DNA of 64,000 nt from contig NZ_JARDUA010000001.1 of the NCBI RefSeq assembly GCF_029360645.1, forward strand, positions 1,240,001 to 1,304,000, written 5' to 3'. This document shows, one piece after another, positions 63,615 to 64,000 of this stretch; the first letter of the stretch is position 1, and every line of letters begins with the position of its first letter. A program made the position numbers and the translations under genes. This DNA is from Pontibacter litorisediminis. GTDB lineage: Bacteria; Bacteroidota; Bacteroidia; Cytophagales; Hymenobacteraceae. The notes below the pieces were generated by a model. It was not told where the DNA came from. It worked only from the letters and a program-made list of their open reading frames with translations, and ran no database searches.

Positions 63615-64000
63615 TGACAGCACAAGAGATACTAAACCTGAACGGAACCACAAAAACTTACAAAATGCAGCAACTCCTGCAACTGGGCTTCACCAGAAAG
63701 CAGGTTGCCGAGATGATGGGGGTTGGTTACGGATTTGTTCAGAACGTGTACGCCGCCATGCAACGCAGAGGCCTTGCCACCCAAGCCTCTGTATTCACAC
63801 CAGGACTTTTCACCCGCACCTTCGGAGTAGAATTTGAAGCCTACGGCATAGACATGCACCGCCTAAAAGCGGAGCTGGAGCGCCAAGGCATAGAAGTAGT
63901 AATCGAAGGATACAACCACACCACCCGCGCGCACTGGAAAATAGTAACCGACGCAAGCATAACAGGCCGCAACGGCTTTGAGCTAGTAAGCCCAGTATTG
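63614..64000 (+). CDS. HTH-amidoligase fusion (C-terminus outside window)
   Basis: The frame is open from ATG 63614 to the window end (129 codons visible). An N-terminal HTH (about 17-52, MQQLLQLGFTRKQVAEMMGVGYGFVQNVYAAM) precedes the start of an amidoligase (COOH-NH2 ligase, glutamine-synthetase-like) domain: FTRTFGVEFEAYG (about 73-85), an EGYNHTTRAHWKIVTDASI segment and GFELVSPVL, the conserved FGxE, D-S/A and E-x-x-SP pattern. Such enzymes occur in phages and mobile elements and are thought to form isopeptide or amide bonds, possibly on cell-wall or nucleotide substrates. The HTH addition suggests DNA targeting or regulation. Only the first part is visible. Confidence 0.78.
   Translation, partial: MTAQEILNLNGTTKTYKMQQLLQLGFTRKQVAEMMGVGYGFVQNVYAAMQRRGLATQASVFTPGLFTRTFGVEFEAYGIDMHRLKAELERQGIEVVIEGYNHTTRAHWKIVTDASITGRNGFELVSPVL

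Larger units (their letters stand above)
55900..64000. mobile_element. Integrated phage- or plasmid-like element (right end outside window)
   Basis: The block starts with a tyrosine recombinase, has divergent XRE/Cro-type regulators around a short gap, an excisionase-like protein, a string of small overlapping plus-strand genes and an amidoligase gene cut by the window end. Composition changes sharply (57.7-59.8 kb is about one-third G+C), and the TATACTT/AAGTATA word, about 1.6 per kb elsewhere, falls to two copies in 8 kb. No structural phage or conjugation gene is visible, so phage, satellite or integrative plasmid cannot be separated. The left edge is approximate. Confidence 0.75.

Overview
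The window is bacterial and most likely from the Bacteroidota, probably a Cytophagales genus such as Pontibacter. The evidence is two complete SusC/SusD pairs, many secreted glycosidases and Cys-type sulfatases, a type IX secretion tail, a promoter of the TTTG-N19-TAnnTTT type and a GC content of roughly 55%. The genus is an inference. No rRNA, tRNA or CRISPR array was seen.

Positions 1-50004 form one very large glycan-utilisation region with every gene on the minus strand. The promoter-proximal part (50004 down to 34979) is a sialic-acid module: SusC/SusD, N-acetylneuraminate lyase, a NanM-type Kelch epimerase fused to a sodium symporter, two GH33 sialidases, a sialate O-acetylesterase and an N-acylglucosamine 2-epimerase. 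A divergent GntR/FCD regulator (50167-50868) faces it, and a near-perfect operator overlaps the susC promoter. The middle part (34935 down to 21743) strips the core sugars: an SGNH esterase-GH20 fusion, GH123, two GH27, a GH2 beta-galactosidase and a PNGase F-like amidase with a type IX sorting tail. The distal part (21418 down to 1) has a ROK regulator, a second SusC/SusD pair, a GH16 enzyme of possible O-glycanase type, three sulfatases, GH84, two GH20 and a GH29 fucosidase. Together the set looks built to release and dismantle sialylated, sulfated, fucosylated N- and O-glycans of animal-type glycoproteins and to feed sialic acid into amino-sugar metabolism. No alpha-mannosidase, sialic-acid-pathway kinase or sulfatase-maturation enzyme lies in the window.

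Positions 50941-55616 carry unrelated chromosomal genes (a DUF808 membrane protein, a TspO/MBR-type protein and a TonB-dependent receptor). From about 55.9 kb to the window end lies an integrated mobile element. It has a tyrosine recombinase, an AT-rich three-gene cargo operon (GHKL ATPase, STAS-like DUF4325 protein, two-TM protein), divergent phage-type regulators, an excisionase-like protein, small unknown genes, a winged-helix protein and the start of an amidoligase with an HTH domain.

The most unusual features are a 7-base word, TATACTT/AAGTATA, present about 89 times by hand count (about 5-8 expected) in genes and gaps but nearly absent from the mobile element, and the ATPase/STAS-like/membrane cassette, a good candidate for an undescribed defence or signalling system.
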